From the NCBI GenBank assembly GCA_937873665.1, contig CALMYW010000394.1, positions 434,001-498,000 of the forward strand: a stretch of 64,000 nucleotides of DNA, read 5' to 3'. Each line of letters opens with the position of its first letter. Position 1 is the first letter of the stretch. The DNA comes from an uncultured Sphingorhabdus sp. GTDB taxonomy: Bacteria; Pseudomonadota; Alphaproteobacteria; Sphingomonadales; Sphingomonadaceae. Both the position numbers and the translations under genes were made by a program. Positions 37,914-47,053 of this stretch are shown here, one piece after another. The notes beneath the pieces were generated by a model that was given only the letters and a program-made list of their open reading frames with translations, had not been told where the DNA came from and made no database searches.

Positions 37914-38789
37914 TTGCTACGAAATGCTGCCACCGATCTGATCATCGACAAAGCAACGGCGATTGCACCGCCTGACTGGATCAACCACCCCGAACCGCGA
38001 AGTTTCAGGCCCAAGAGCAAATATCGCACCATCTGGATCTCGGACATCCATCTCGGCACCAAAGGCTGTAACGCCGACCTGCTGCTTGATTTCCTCCATT
38101 CGGTCGAGTGCGAAACGCTGTATCTGGTGGGCGACATTATCGATGGCTGGCGGCTCAAAAAGGGCTGGTATTGGCCTGATAGCCATAATGAAGTCGTCCG
38201 CCGCATCCTGAAAATCGCGCATAAGGGAACACGCGTCGTTTTCATTGTTGGCAATCACGACGAGATGTTGCGCGATTATGCGGGATTCAGCTTTGGCGGC
38301 ATCACGCTCGCGCAGGAAGCCATCCACGAAACGGCGGACGGCAAGCGCCTGTTGATCACGCATGGCGATGCCTTTGACGGTGTTGTGCTCTATGCCCGTT
38401 GGCTCGCCTTTCTAGGCGATCAGGCCTACACCTTGATGCTGCGCGCCAATGTTTGGCTGAACGCCATCCGCAAGCGGCTGGGCATGCCTTATTGGTCGCT
38501 GTCGTCCTATCTCAAGAAGCGCGTTAAAAATGCGGTGCAATATGTCTGCGCCTTCGAAGATGCTGTCGCCCGCGAAGCAGCCGAGCGTGGCGTTGACGGA
38601 GTCGTGTGCGGCCATATCCATTGCGCTGAGATCCGGCAGATCGGCGATGTGACCTATTATAATGACGGCGACTGGGTGGAAAGCTGCACCGCATTGGTCG
38701 AGGCATTCGATGGCACCATGTCGATCCTCGACTGGTCCGAAACACATCGCGCCAGGGCAAAGCAGCCACAAATGCTGGCCGTGGCATGA
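37914..38789 (+). CDS. plcP: Metallophosphoesterase of PlcP type (membrane phospholipid degradation)
   Basis: 291 residues, TTG start with GGGAG 8 bases upstream. All calcineurin-like metal motifs are present: WISDIHLG, VGDIIDGW, VGNHDEMLRD, LITHGDAFD and CGHIHCAEI. The protein resembles UDP-2,3-diacylglucosamine hydrolase (LpxH), and PlcP in alphaproteobacteria is of this kind: a phospholipase C that removes the head group of phospholipids under phosphate starvation to give diacylglycerol. The next gene, a glycosyltransferase, overlaps its stop. Naming as plcP rests on this pairing and is inference; an LpxH role is less likely, since LpxH genes are not usually so paired. Confidence 0.75.
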   Translation: MLRNAATDLIIDKATAIAPPDWINHPEPRSFRPKSKYRTIWISDIHLGTKGCNADLLLDFLHSVECETLYLVGDIIDGWRLKKGWYWPDSHNEVVRRILKIAHKGTRVVFIVGNHDEMLRDYAGFSFGGITLAQEAIHETADGKRLLITHGDAFDGVVLYARWLAFLGDQAYTLMLRANVWLNAIRKRLGMPYWSLSSYLKKRVKNAVQYVCAFEDAVAREAAERGVDGVVCGHIHCAEIRQIGDVTYYNDGDWVESCTALVEAFDGTMSILDWSETHRARAKQPQMLAVA

Positions 38790-39862
38790 GGATCGCTATC
38801 GCCACCGACGCCTGGTTTCCGCAAACCAATGGCGTGGTGCGCAGCCTTGCGACCACCATTTCGATCCTGCAGCGCCGGGGCTATGAAATTGAATTGATCT
38901 CGCCTGACCAGTTCATCACCTTACCCGCGCCGGGTTATAGCGAAATCCGCTTGGCTGTTGCGCCGCGATTTGGCGTTCGCCGTACTCTTCGCCGCTACCA
39001 GCCGGACATTGTCCACATCGTCACCGAAGGGCCAATCGGTTGGGCTGCACGTTCGTGGTGTATCGCCAACAATGTACCCTTCACCACCGCCTTTCACACC
39101 CGCTTTCCGGACTATGCTGCCGTGCGGACAGGCCTGTCGTCCGACCGTTTCTGGCCGATCATGCGGCGCTTTCACAAGCCTTCAAAGGGCGTACTCGTCT
39201 CGACCTACCGTTTGATGGATGAGCTGGCGCAGCGTGGCATCAGCCAGACGAAATTATGGTCGAGGGGCATCGACCGAGAGTTGTTCCATCCCGGCCATGA
39301 TCCGCTCGAAGACCTGGCGCATCTGCCGCGACCGCTTTTGCTCTATGTCGGGCGGGTCGCGCCGGAGAAGAATATCGGTGCATTTCTGGGTGCCGCCGTT
39401 GCCGGAACCAAGGTCATCGTCGGCGATGGCCCCGCGCTTGCCGAGTTGCGCGAACAGTTTCCGGACGCGAATTTCCTCGGCGCGCTGCACGGCGAACAAC
39501 TCGCGCGCGCATATTGCAGCGCCGATGTCTTCGTCTTCCCCAGCCTGACCGACACATTCGGCCTCGTCTTGATTGAGGCACTGGCCTGCGGTGTGCCAGT
39601 GGCTGCGTTCCCCGTGCAAGGACCGATCGACATATTGGGCCCATCATCGCGCGGTATCTACGACCAGATCGATCAGGCCGCGGGTGCGCTGGATGTCTCG
39701 CTGTCCGCCGCCATCGTCAAGGCACAAGGCGCGTCGCGGCAAGCCGCTGCAGAACTGGGCGCCAGCTTTGATTGGGAAAAATGCTGTGACCAGTTCGTCG
39801 ATGCACTGCACGATGCGATGGTTTCGGGTGCAGAAGCCACGGCCGAACTGCAAACAGGGTGA
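38786..39862 (+). CDS. Glycosyltransferase of GT4 family, Agt-like (glycolipid synthesis)
   Basis: 358 residues. RIAIATDAWFPQTNGVVRSL is the start of SqdX/PimB/Agt-like enzymes, HIVTEGPIGWAARSWC and LLYVGRVAPEKNI are the N- and C-domain motifs, and SLTDTFGLVLIEALACGVPVA is the nucleotide-sugar-binding DxxxxxxxE motif. It likely transfers a sugar to diacylglycerol produced by the preceding esterase, replacing phospholipid with glycolipid. Start overlaps plcP's stop (ATGA). The stop lies only 3 bases from the convergent gspO gene. Confidence 0.85.
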   Translation: MRIAIATDAWFPQTNGVVRSLATTISILQRRGYEIELISPDQFITLPAPGYSEIRLAVAPRFGVRRTLRRYQPDIVHIVTEGPIGWAARSWCIANNVPFTTAFHTRFPDYAAVRTGLSSDRFWPIMRRFHKPSKGVLVSTYRLMDELAQRGISQTKLWSRGIDRELFHPGHDPLEDLAHLPRPLLLYVGRVAPEKNIGAFLGAAVAGTKVIVGDGPALAELREQFPDANFLGALHGEQLARAYCSADVFVFPSLTDTFGLVLIEALACGVPVAAFPVQGPIDILGPSSRGIYDQIDQAAGALDVSLSAAIVKAQGASRQAAAELGASFDWEKCCDQFVDALHDAMVSGAEATAELQTG

Positions 39863-39865
39863 TGG

Positions 39866-40618
39866 CTAGAGCCGGACGAAGACCAAAATGACCGTCGCAG
39901 CGGCCAGAAGCGAGCCGAATGGCAGTTGCAGCATCGACTGCTTTTTGAACGTCAGGAACAGAGCGAATGCAATGCCAAGCGTTGATGCTATGAGGATCAG
40001 CAGCGGCAAATCATAGGGCGACAGCCAAAGCGCAAGCGCTGCGAACAATTTCGGATCTCCAGCGCCCATCCCCTCCTTATGCCGAACCGCGCGAAACAAG
40101 CGGCGCAGACCTTCGAGCACGGCAAAGGCCAATGCGGCAGCGAACAAACGTGTCGTCAGCTCGGTGCCGCCCGATGTTATTCCACCGAGCACCAAACCAA
40201 GGAGCGCCAGAGCGATAACCAAACGGTCGGGCAACCAGAAATGGCGTGCGTCAAGCAGTGCCAGCGGCAACAGCAGCAAAAACAACAATGCGCACGCGGC
40301 TGCGATCTCCAATGGCAAAAGGTAAAAGGCCAACCCGCACAGTATCGCGCCCGTCCACTCTGCAACTACCTGGACCGGGTCTATCGGGGCCTTGCAATAT
40401 CGGCACCTGCCCGCCAGCATCAGGAACGAAAATAAAGGTACCAGATCAAACCATGCCAGTTGCCGCTCACAGCTATCACAGCGCGAACGCCCACCGACGG
40501 TCGGCTCACCCGTCGGCCAGCGCAGCACCAGAACGCCGATATAACTACCGATGATCGCCCCAAAGATTGCGGCCAAAACCGCGAGCGTCGGCGCTCCCAG
40601 TGAAGCGATGGGCTGCAA
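39866..40618 (-). CDS. gspO: Prepilin peptidase GspO (A24 family)
   Basis: 250 residues, multi-pass. Two cysteine pairs in the cytoplasmic loop (CDSCERQLAWFD and CRYCKAPIDP) match full-length prepilin peptidases, and the catalytic Asp motifs ALLDARHFWLPD and GMGAGDPKLFA are present. It cleaves and methylates the pseudopilins GspG-K. Last gene of the leftward gsp operon, 14 bases after gspN. Its presence in the same operon makes the system self-sufficient for pilin processing. Confidence 0.93.
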   Translation of the reverse strand: MQPIASLGAPTLAVLAAIFGAIIGSYIGVLVLRWPTGEPTVGGRSRCDSCERQLAWFDLVPLFSFLMLAGRCRYCKAPIDPVQVVAEWTGAILCGLAFYLLPLEIAAACALLFLLLLPLALLDARHFWLPDRLVIALALLGLVLGGITSGGTELTTRLFAAALAFAVLEGLRRLFRAVRHKEGMGAGDPKLFAALALWLSPYDLPLLILIASTLGIAFALFLTFKKQSMLQLPFGSLLAAATVILVFVRL

Positions 40619-40632
40619 TAGGCCGCCTGACT

Positions 40633-41355
40633 CTACCAGAACCGGCCCTTGCCCGATTTGCGGTAGCCGCCAGCGATGGGCGCAAATCCCGCCATTGACA
40701 GCATCGGCGCAATTTCTGCACTGGGCTGTTGCAGCTGCACCGCCGCGCGGTAGCGACCGTCAGCCGATATGCGCAATTCCACCCGTTCCATCGCCGACGC
40801 ACTGGCGAACGGCAGTAGCAGTTCGCCCGCCTCGCAACGTACCCGCCCCATCAATCCCGCGTCGACACCAAGTGCCGCAAATAAGGGACCTTCGGGCTTT
40901 AGCCGAACGCTGCCACTGGCCGTGCGGCATTTCCCAGCTGAATAGGACGCAGATAGATTATCAAATTCAAGGTGCGCAGCGGGGAAACCGGGCAGGATTT
41001 CGGCTACCGGAACGCTGCCATTCCACCCTTCTGCAGAAACACCACCAAAGCCCTTGGAGACTGTACCCCGAAAGCCGGGCAGTCCTGCAGTCGCCGATTG
41101 CTCGAACCAGAAACCGGCTCGACCAAGGAAAAGACCCAGCGGTTGAATACCGGCGTCCAACGTGCCGATACCCAGCTGCCCCAACTGCACATCATAGACG
41201 CGGCCCGACCATATCGTTCCATCTGCCCCCGAAGCTGTCACCATTGACTTTTCCGGCACCGCCACGCCGACAACCCAGCGCAAAGGCATGAAGGCAATCG
41301 CCGCAATGGCGAACAATATGGCCGCCGCATAGTAAAAGCGCCGTGACGGCCTCAT
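40633..41355 (-). CDS. gspN: Type II secretion protein GspN
   Basis: 240 residues with one N-terminal membrane segment (AAAILFAIAAIAFMPLRWVVGVAV). The periplasmic part contains the GspN-type SGTIWSGR-like element (GADGTIWSGRVYDVQLGQLG) and VRCEAGELLLPFASASAM. GspN is an inner-membrane-anchored accessory subunit of type II secretion, present in some systems only. Its start overlaps gspM's stop (ATGA). Confidence 0.88.
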   Translation of the reverse strand: MRPSRRFYYAAAILFAIAAIAFMPLRWVVGVAVPEKSMVTASGADGTIWSGRVYDVQLGQLGIGTLDAGIQPLGLFLGRAGFWFEQSATAGLPGFRGTVSKGFGGVSAEGWNGSVPVAEILPGFPAAHLEFDNLSASYSAGKCRTASGSVRLKPEGPLFAALGVDAGLMGRVRCEAGELLLPFASASAMERVELRISADGRYRAAVQLQQPSAEIAPMLSMAGFAPIAGGYRKSGKGRFW

Positions 41356-41834
41356 TGTTCGCCCCTCGCCAGCGTAGCGTTGACCGAAACCGTGCCCGCG
41401 CTGCCGACCTTCACCTCAATCTGCTCGGTAACGATGCCTGCCATCTCCAGTTCGGTAAGCCATTTCATCAAGGCAGCAGGCCGGGCCTGCGCCATTGAAA
41501 TGCTGACACGACCATTACCTGCCGCATCGGCTTTTTCGAGGGCGAAGCCCGCCTCGGTTGCGCGCTGGTTTACCACCTGCTCCAGCGGCCCGGAGATATC
41601 AGCAACCACCGATCCAGTCCGTTTCTGGTTTGCCTGCGCCGCCATCGCCTCAATCGCGACACGCCGTTCGAGTGCCTCGCGATACTCGACCCGTTTTTCG
41701 TGGATCGAGTTGGTGAGCGGCAAATAAATGCCGTAGATCGCCACCAAAAGCGCTGACAGGATAGCCGCCACGCTCACTAATACCTTCTCACGCAGCGAAA
41801 GCCTGTCAAACCAGTTTGCCAGCTTTTCGATCAT
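41352..41834 (-). CDS. gspM: Type II secretion protein GspM
   Basis: 160 residues. A short cytoplasmic N-terminus (NWFDRLSLREKVLVSV) is followed by one membrane helix (AILSALLVAIYGIYLPL) and a periplasmic ferredoxin-like domain. GspM partners GspL in the inner membrane platform. Start and stop overlap those of gspL and gspN. Sequence is poorly conserved as usual; position confirms the assignment. Confidence 0.88.
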   Translation of the reverse strand: MIEKLANWFDRLSLREKVLVSVAAILSALLVAIYGIYLPLTNSIHEKRVEYREALERRVAIEAMAAQANQKRTGSVVADISGPLEQVVNQRATEAGFALEKADAAGNGRVSISMAQARPAALMKWLTELEMAGIVTEQIEVKVGSAGTVSVNATLARGEQ

Positions 41835-42916
41835 GGCGCCCTCACCGTGATGGCCACAGCGGTAACGCCGTTGGCTTCCTGTCGCGGCGTCGCTGTCACC
41901 TTATAGCCTTGCCGTTGCAGGTCGAGCAGCAACCGGTTGACCGGATCGACCGTTGCTGCCGTCACTGTGGCCGACAGCAGCTTGTCCGAACCAAAGCGCA
42001 GATCGCGCAGACTTGCCCCCTCGGCTTGCTGCATTGAACGCCACAAGGCCGAGGCTGGGATGGTGAAAGCACGTTGCCCACCTCCACGCGAGCTAAGCAT
42101 TTGTTCAATTTTAACAGGAGCCTCTGCAGCACTGTTGATACCCGGTACAATCTTGCGTGCGGCGACCAATGCCGTTTCGTCCTCGCGGGCAATGGCGCGG
42201 TCGACCTTGAACCATGTCACCAGCGCCAACAGCAAACTGCAGAGCAAGCCGAAAGCGACGATGGCTGCGGCAAGCTTCAACTTGTTTCTATCGAGCCCAG
42301 CGCGGGCGTTCTTTTTCGCAAAAAGTCCCGAACGCAAATCGAGCGGCGGTTCGGAAATTGCGCCACGAAAATATCCGGCAAATTCGGCATGGCTGATTTC
42401 GCGAATCTGTCGTTCGCCGGATAGCCAAGCGGTCAAAGCTGGTTCATCGGGCAAGATGTGCAACCCCGAACGCAATGCAATCGCCCCGCCCAAATTGACA
42501 CGGGCAATGTGACCAGCGTCGTCAGGGAGGACAAGTCCGAGCGGCCAGACATGATCGGGATCAATCCGGTCGACCTTCAACCGATCCAGCCCGCGTGTGA
42601 ACAGGGCGCTATCCATGCTCCCCGAAACCACCGCGCCATCACGCTCTTGCGCGGCAACATGGAGTGCGGCGGCGTTGATCGACGCAGAAGCGGCATCGAG
42701 CCGCGCCGCCGCCTCGGCCTGCCGCGACGCCAGCCCTTCATATTCATGCCAGCGGACCACAACATGTTCGGGCGCAACAAGTGCGATTATTGGCAGGGCT
42801 TCGTCATCGCCAAAAGGCGGTTCGGCAGGAATCAATCCATCCTCGGTCAGCGACCAGATTTGCAGCGCCTCGGTCTGATGGTCCGGGAACAGCACGATAT
42901 GGGCAAGCAGACTCAT
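41831..42916 (-). CDS. gspL: Type II secretion protein GspL
   Basis: 361 residues from the ATG at 42916, which overlaps gspK's stop. An actin-like cytoplasmic domain (LIALVAPEHVVVRWHEYEGLASRQAEAAAR region) is followed by a membrane segment (LAAAIVAFGLLCSLLLALVTWF, about residue 230) and a periplasmic domain (LSATVTAATVDPVNRLLLDL). GspL couples the GspE ATPase to GspM in the platform. Its order in the operon fits. Confidence 0.9.
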   Translation of the reverse strand: MSLLAHIVLFPDHQTEALQIWSLTEDGLIPAEPPFGDDEALPIIALVAPEHVVVRWHEYEGLASRQAEAAARLDAASASINAAALHVAAQERDGAVVSGSMDSALFTRGLDRLKVDRIDPDHVWPLGLVLPDDAGHIARVNLGGAIALRSGLHILPDEPALTAWLSGERQIREISHAEFAGYFRGAISEPPLDLRSGLFAKKNARAGLDRNKLKLAAAIVAFGLLCSLLLALVTWFKVDRAIAREDETALVAARKIVPGINSAAEAPVKIEQMLSSRGGGQRAFTIPASALWRSMQQAEGASLRDLRFGSDKLLSATVTAATVDPVNRLLLDLQRQGYKVTATPRQEANGVTAVAITVRAP

Positions 42917-43905
42917 CCGGCCTCTCCCCAACTGCGCCACAGAACGCGCACCGGCATGTCGGTAGCTTGCAGCAATGCATGGCTCTCAAGCTCTATCGCC
43001 TCAGCCGAAACCCGGCTTTGCAGGAAAAACCAGTTGCTTGTCACACCCACCTGACCCTGAATATTTGCGGGGATTTCCGATCCCGCGAGTTGCGGTATCG
43101 CCCAAAATTTGATCGCGCTGCCATAGCCGCCTGCCGGCCGGATGGCGAGCAGAGCCTTGGCCTGGGCTGGCGAAATTTTGCCATCGAGCAGGGCCGAAAG
43201 CAGAATAGCGCGATCCGGTGCCAATGTATTGGCGTTGAGCTTGATCGGCTCGGCCACCGGCAAGGCGCAAATCCATGGGCGCAGCCGGGCATAAGAAGTC
43301 GGCGTCATCCCGCGCACTGCCTTCAACTCGCCGCGATCAATGAACAATCGGTTGGCGGCCAGATAGGGTTCGGATTGTCCGCTATAAAAGCTGTCCTCTG
43401 CCCCCGACGGCAGTGCGTTGCTATCGCTGTCGAGCCAGTCGGCTGTGGACTCGGTGATGACGATCGCATCGTTGGAGGCTATGCCGAGCAATTCCATCAG
43501 CTTGGTGAATTGCTGCATCCCCATCGGGCTGGCGGCAAATGCGCCTTCCTTGCCCGAAACCAGGCTGTTGAGATTGAAGCAATTCTGCCCGTCGCTCAGC
43601 TTTACCGTTGCCTGGCCGCGATCGACCGGAACGGGAATCTCGCGATCAAGCCAGTTGCCGTCATTGGTCAATTGCGCTGCATCGCGCTGCAACAGATCCT
43701 CTATGCGTGCAGTCGCAATCCCCTCCGCCGCAAGGCTGTAAGCGCGGGCTTGCGCCATTGCTGCGCCGTTTACCGCCAAGCGCGTCGATAGCCGCAGCCG
43801 TTCGAGCGCGGTCGCAGAAATGACCGCCATGACGGCAACAAGCAGAAGAACCGTCAAAAGGGCTGCACCGCGTTCGCTTGCGGGAGGATTAAATGGCTTG
43901 GCCAT
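42913..43905 (-). CDS. gspK: Minor pseudopilin GspK
   Basis: 330 residues, from the ATG at 43905 with GAGGAGG 7 bases upstream. The prepilin cleavage site SERG|AALLTVLLLVAV lacks the usual Phe and Glu at +1 and +5, as in true GspK proteins, which form the tip of the pseudopilus. The large alpha domain has ISPAQAKALLAIRPAGGYGS and FNLNSLV motifs. It heads the GspIJK tip complex. Confidence 0.92.
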   Translation of the reverse strand: MAKPFNPPASERGAALLTVLLLVAVMAVISATALERLRLSTRLAVNGAAMAQARAYSLAAEGIATARIEDLLQRDAAQLTNDGNWLDREIPVPVDRGQATVKLSDGQNCFNLNSLVSGKEGAFAASPMGMQQFTKLMELLGIASNDAIVITESTADWLDSDSNALPSGAEDSFYSGQSEPYLAANRLFIDRGELKAVRGMTPTSYARLRPWICALPVAEPIKLNANTLAPDRAILLSALLDGKISPAQAKALLAIRPAGGYGSAIKFWAIPQLAGSEIPANIQGQVGVTSNWFFLQSRVSAEAIELESHALLQATDMPVRVLWRSWGEAG

Positions 43906-44542
43906 TGGCCGCCTCCTCATCTTCACGCTTGACCGGGTCATTTCCCGCACCGACCAGATACAGCATGCGGTAGTTTCTGCCGTCTTGCGTGGTCAGCACA
44001 ATTTCCAGCGCGCGCGGCAATATGTCCGCATCGACCGCTGTCCAATCGTTACGCCAGCCGCCATCGGCCTCGCGCAGACGCACGATCGCTTGCCGTAATC
44101 CCTCGATCAAAACAGCATCGCTGCCGCTGCGCGAACCATCGGCGTGGCTCGCCGCACTACGAATAAGCCTGCTGCCGTCTAACCGGTAAGCAATACGCGC
44201 GAGTGAAGGCTGGGCCGTGGCTGCGTCCGGTGCGGCCCCGATGCGGCTGAATGTGAAGAGTTTCCCATCACCCGTTTCAAAGGCCGGACGTGTCGACCCG
44301 CCTTCAACTCGCGCTGGTCGCGGCACGGCCTGCGCGAGATCGGCTTCGATCAGGTTCGAGAGCCGGCTGAGCGTTGCCCGTTCACCCAGCCTGTCGCGCA
44401 ACTGGATCTGGCTGTCTGCGGTGCTTCTCAGCAAGGTTACACCCGCAGCCGAAATCAGCCCGAAAACAAACAGCGCAACGAGCATTTCGACAAGCGTGAA
44501 GCCGTTGCTGGCCGGGGTTCGGAAATCAGCCATCGATGTCAT
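43889..44542 (-). CDS. gspJ: Minor pseudopilin GspJ
   Basis: 217 residues. The prepilin site ASNG|FTLVEMLVALFVFGLI is near the N-terminus (about residue 13), followed by an RLSNLIEADLAQAVPRP segment typical of GspJ. The start overlaps gspI's stop. It assembles with GspI and GspK at the pseudopilus tip. Confidence 0.92.
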   Translation of the reverse strand: MTSMADFRTPASNGFTLVEMLVALFVFGLISAAGVTLLRSTADSQIQLRDRLGERATLSRLSNLIEADLAQAVPRPARVEGGSTRPAFETGDGKLFTFSRIGAAPDAATAQPSLARIAYRLDGSRLIRSAASHADGSRSGSDAVLIEGLRQAIVRLREADGGWRNDWTAVDADILPRALEIVLTTQDGRNYRMLYLVGAGNDPVKREDEEAANGQAI

Positions 44543-44907
44543 GGCCGCTGCTTCGCGACGGTTAGCAGGGCACGCCCGCCCGATTGACCGCTGACCAGTA
44601 TGTCGATCCGCACAAACCGGTCATCGCCTGTTTGTTTGGCCGTCTGCTTCCAGATGAACGCCTGTCCGCCATTGTTCTCGCTGCCCTGGATTTCACCCAG
44701 TGCGGGCATTGCGGGATCGGAGATGATTTCAACCGCCCGGTTCCGCGCCACCTGCCACGCCAGTTCGTGCGCGATCACGTCCCCGCCGGTGCGCAATGAA
44801 AAAGCGGAGAGCTTTATCAGCGCCAGCGCCGCAAGGCTGAAGACAGCCAGCGCGACGACAACTTCAATCAACGTGAAGCCATTTTGTGAGAGGCGGTCAG
44901 CGCGCAA
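44539..44907 (-). CDS. gspI: Minor pseudopilin GspI
   Basis: 122 residues using a TTG start at 44907, which has GGGGAGG 6 bases upstream; the longer open frame upstream lies within gspH and would give an implausible 50-residue leader. The prepilin site is SQNG|FTLIEVVVALAVFSLA. AWQVARNRAVEIISDP and RFVRIDILVSGQSG complete the GspI pattern. It overlaps gspH by 11 bases. Confidence 0.9.
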   Translation of the reverse strand: MRADRLSQNGFTLIEVVVALAVFSLAALALIKLSAFSLRTGGDVIAHELAWQVARNRAVEIISDPAMPALGEIQGSENNGGQAFIWKQTAKQTGDDRFVRIDILVSGQSGGRALLTVAKQRP

Positions 44908-45367
44908 CGGCCACCTCCCCAGATGCACTGACCGAAACAAGGCTGCGGCCTTCGCCATTGGCCAGTTCGATTTTTGCAGGCGAAGATGGCAGACCGGTGG
45001 CGTCGAACAGGATGCGGTTCTGCGTTGCACCCATTATGCGCGTGCCATTATCGAAATATCGCGGCTTGAATGCAGAATCCGGATGCGCGCGCCATTGCCC
45101 GTCGAAACGCTGTTCAAAGCCATAGCCCGAAGCGCGCGTCCAGACAGCAGCCGGACGCGCCTGCATGACCGCCTCATCGCGCGCTGCCGCTATCCGCGCC
45201 GCCAAACGCTCTGCATCGTTGCGCACCGTGCTGTCGCTGCCGGGCAGCATCAGCACGACAGCAGCCGAAGCAAGGCTGAGCAGGAAAATCACCACCAGCA
45301 TTTCAACCAGCGTGAAACCGTTTGCCTTGGCTTTATGGTCAGTCGGAATAGATGTCGGCATTTTCAT
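44897..45367 (-). CDS. gspH: Minor pseudopilin GspH
   Basis: 156 residues. I place the start at ATG 45367 (or 45361), inside the end of gspG, since the frame upstream of that lies wholly within gspG. The prepilin site is KANG|FTLVEMLVVIFLLSLA, identical in its leader end to that of GspG. The C-terminus RSLVSVSASGEVAVAR is typical. It links GspG to the tip complex. Confidence 0.9.
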   Translation of the reverse strand: MKMPTSIPTDHKAKANGFTLVEMLVVIFLLSLASAAVVLMLPGSDSTVRNDAERLAARIAAARDEAVMQARPAAVWTRASGYGFEQRFDGQWRAHPDSAFKPRYFDNGTRIMGATQNRILFDATGLPSSPAKIELANGEGRSLVSVSASGEVAVAR

Positions 45368-45833
45368 TATCGCCACCGGGCGCGCCATCGGCGCCGAGCG
45401 AATAGACATCAAATGCCCCGTTGCGGCCCGGATTTGCATATTGATAGGGGCGCCCCCAAGGATCGGTCGGCAATTTCTTGATATAGCCGGGACGTGCCGA
45501 GGAACCAGCCGCCGCCGGAGGGGTTACCAACGCCTGCAGCCCCTCGCTCGCCGACGGATAGGTCATATTGTCGAGACGATAGCTCTCCATCGCCTGTGCC
45601 AGCGTCGAGACGTCTGCCTTGGCCTTGGCGACCATTGCCTTGTCCTGATTGGGCAGGACATTGATCACGACCACAGTTGTCACAAGCCCAAGGATGAACA
45701 GCGTGACCAGCATTTCTGTCAGCGTGAAGCCATTGGCCTTCGCCTTCCGACAACGCCCCTTCCGGAAGCGCAGGTCGGGCAGCATCAGGTCGGTAAAGAG
45801 ATTCCAGAGAAGTTTGCGTGAAATCATGGTCAT
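45339..45833 (-). CDS. gspG: Major pseudopilin GspG
   Basis: 164 residues from the ATG at 45833, overlapping gspF's stop; this gives a rather long leader of about 35 residues before KANG|FTLTEMLVTLFILGLV. LDNMTYPSASEGLQALV, KLPTDPWGRPYQYANPG and FDVYSLGADGAPGG are the calcium-binding major pseudopilin motifs. It forms the pseudopilus shaft. A shorter start at 45785 is possible but has no better ribosome-binding site. Confidence 0.92.
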   Translation of the reverse strand: MTMISRKLLWNLFTDLMLPDLRFRKGRCRKAKANGFTLTEMLVTLFILGLVTTVVVINVLPNQDKAMVAKAKADVSTLAQAMESYRLDNMTYPSASEGLQALVTPPAAAGSSARPGYIKKLPTDPWGRPYQYANPGRNGAFDVYSLGADGAPGGDNENADIYSD

Positions 45834-47053
45834 AGCCCCGCAAGATTTTGCAGTTGGAGGATAGGTAATAGGATCGACAGGATGATCACGGCGACAATGC
45901 CGCCCATCGCCACAATGATCAGCGGCTCGAGCAGCGACAGCGCGGTCGTGGTGAAATTGTCGAATTCGCGTTCGAGATAATCGGCGGCGCGCTCGAGCAT
46001 CAGTTCGAGTTGCCCAGAGCTTTCGCCGCTGGCAGTTAGGTAAACAAGCAGCGGTGGAAAGACGCCGGCGGTGCGCATCGCACCCGAAAGGCTGCCGCCA
46101 GTGCGCACCTGTTCGATCATCTGGTCGTTCGCGACGCGCAGCGCGCGGTTGCCAACGGTGTCGCGCGTCAGGCGCAAGCCATCGAGTAACGGCAGGCGGC
46201 TCGACACCATGGTCGACAATGTCCGCGCCAGCCGGGCGGCGTTGAGGTCGCGGATCAGGCGGCCGATAAACGGCAGGCGCAGCAGGAAGCGGTCGAACCG
46301 CAAACGGATATCTTCGCGACGCAATGCGGCAGTAGCCGCGACGACAGCAACTGCAATCAGCAGCAGGATGGCCCACCAATAGCTGGCAAGGAACGACGAC
46401 AGCCCGATAACGATCCGTGTGATCGTCGGCAGTTGCTGGTTCACATCGTCAAACTGCTCGACCACGCGCGGTACGACCGAGATCATCAGCCCGGACACAA
46501 CGAGCAACGCGACCAGCGTCAATATGATCGGATAGGCCAGCGCCGAGAGCAGCTTGCTGTTGATCGCCGCGCGCCGCTCCAGCAGGTCGGCCAATCGCTG
46601 CAGAATTTCGGGAAGGGCTCCGGAGCTTTCCCCTGCCGAAACCATCGCGCGGTACATCGGCGGGAAGCTGGCCTCTTCGCGACGCATCGCTTCGGACAGC
46701 CTTTGCCCTTCGACAATCCCTGCATGGACATTACCCAATATGGTCCGCACCGATTGGGACTCGGTTTGCAGGCTTGCGGTGCGCAGCGCCTCTTCGAGTG
46801 GAGATACCTGCACCAGCGAGGACAGTTGGCGCGTGAATAGCGTCAATTGTTTCAGGCGCAGTTTCGGCGTCCGCTGGAACGCCTTTGGCAAGCCCGCAGT
46901 GACTGTCGGCTTGGCCGCTGCTGGCTCAATGGTAACGACATGCAGACGCTGCCGCGCCAACCGCTCGCGCACCACCTGATCATTGGCGGCAGCGATGCGT
47001 CCGCGTTTCTCGCGGCCCTCCACATCAATTGCACGCCAGGCAAAGTCAGGCAT
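45830..47053 (-). CDS. gspF: Type II secretion inner membrane protein GspF
   Basis: 407 residues from the ATG at 47053, which overlaps gspE's stop at 47046. MPDFAWRAIDVEGREKRGRI is the family start. Two GspF repeats each end in a membrane segment (LLSALAYPIILTLVALLVVSGLM, then LLIAVAVVAATAAL and IVAMGGIVAVIILSILLPILQL); the STGESSG-like signature is SAGESSGALPEIL and ASGESSGQLELML. It is the central platform protein. Confidence 0.93.
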   Translation of the reverse strand: MPDFAWRAIDVEGREKRGRIAAANDQVVRERLARQRLHVVTIEPAAAKPTVTAGLPKAFQRTPKLRLKQLTLFTRQLSSLVQVSPLEEALRTASLQTESQSVRTILGNVHAGIVEGQRLSEAMRREEASFPPMYRAMVSAGESSGALPEILQRLADLLERRAAINSKLLSALAYPIILTLVALLVVSGLMISVVPRVVEQFDDVNQQLPTITRIVIGLSSFLASYWWAILLLIAVAVVAATAALRREDIRLRFDRFLLRLPFIGRLIRDLNAARLARTLSTMVSSRLPLLDGLRLTRDTVGNRALRVANDQMIEQVRTGGSLSGAMRTAGVFPPLLVYLTASGESSGQLELMLERAADYLEREFDNFTTTALSLLEPLIIVAMGGIVAVIILSILLPILQLQNLAGL

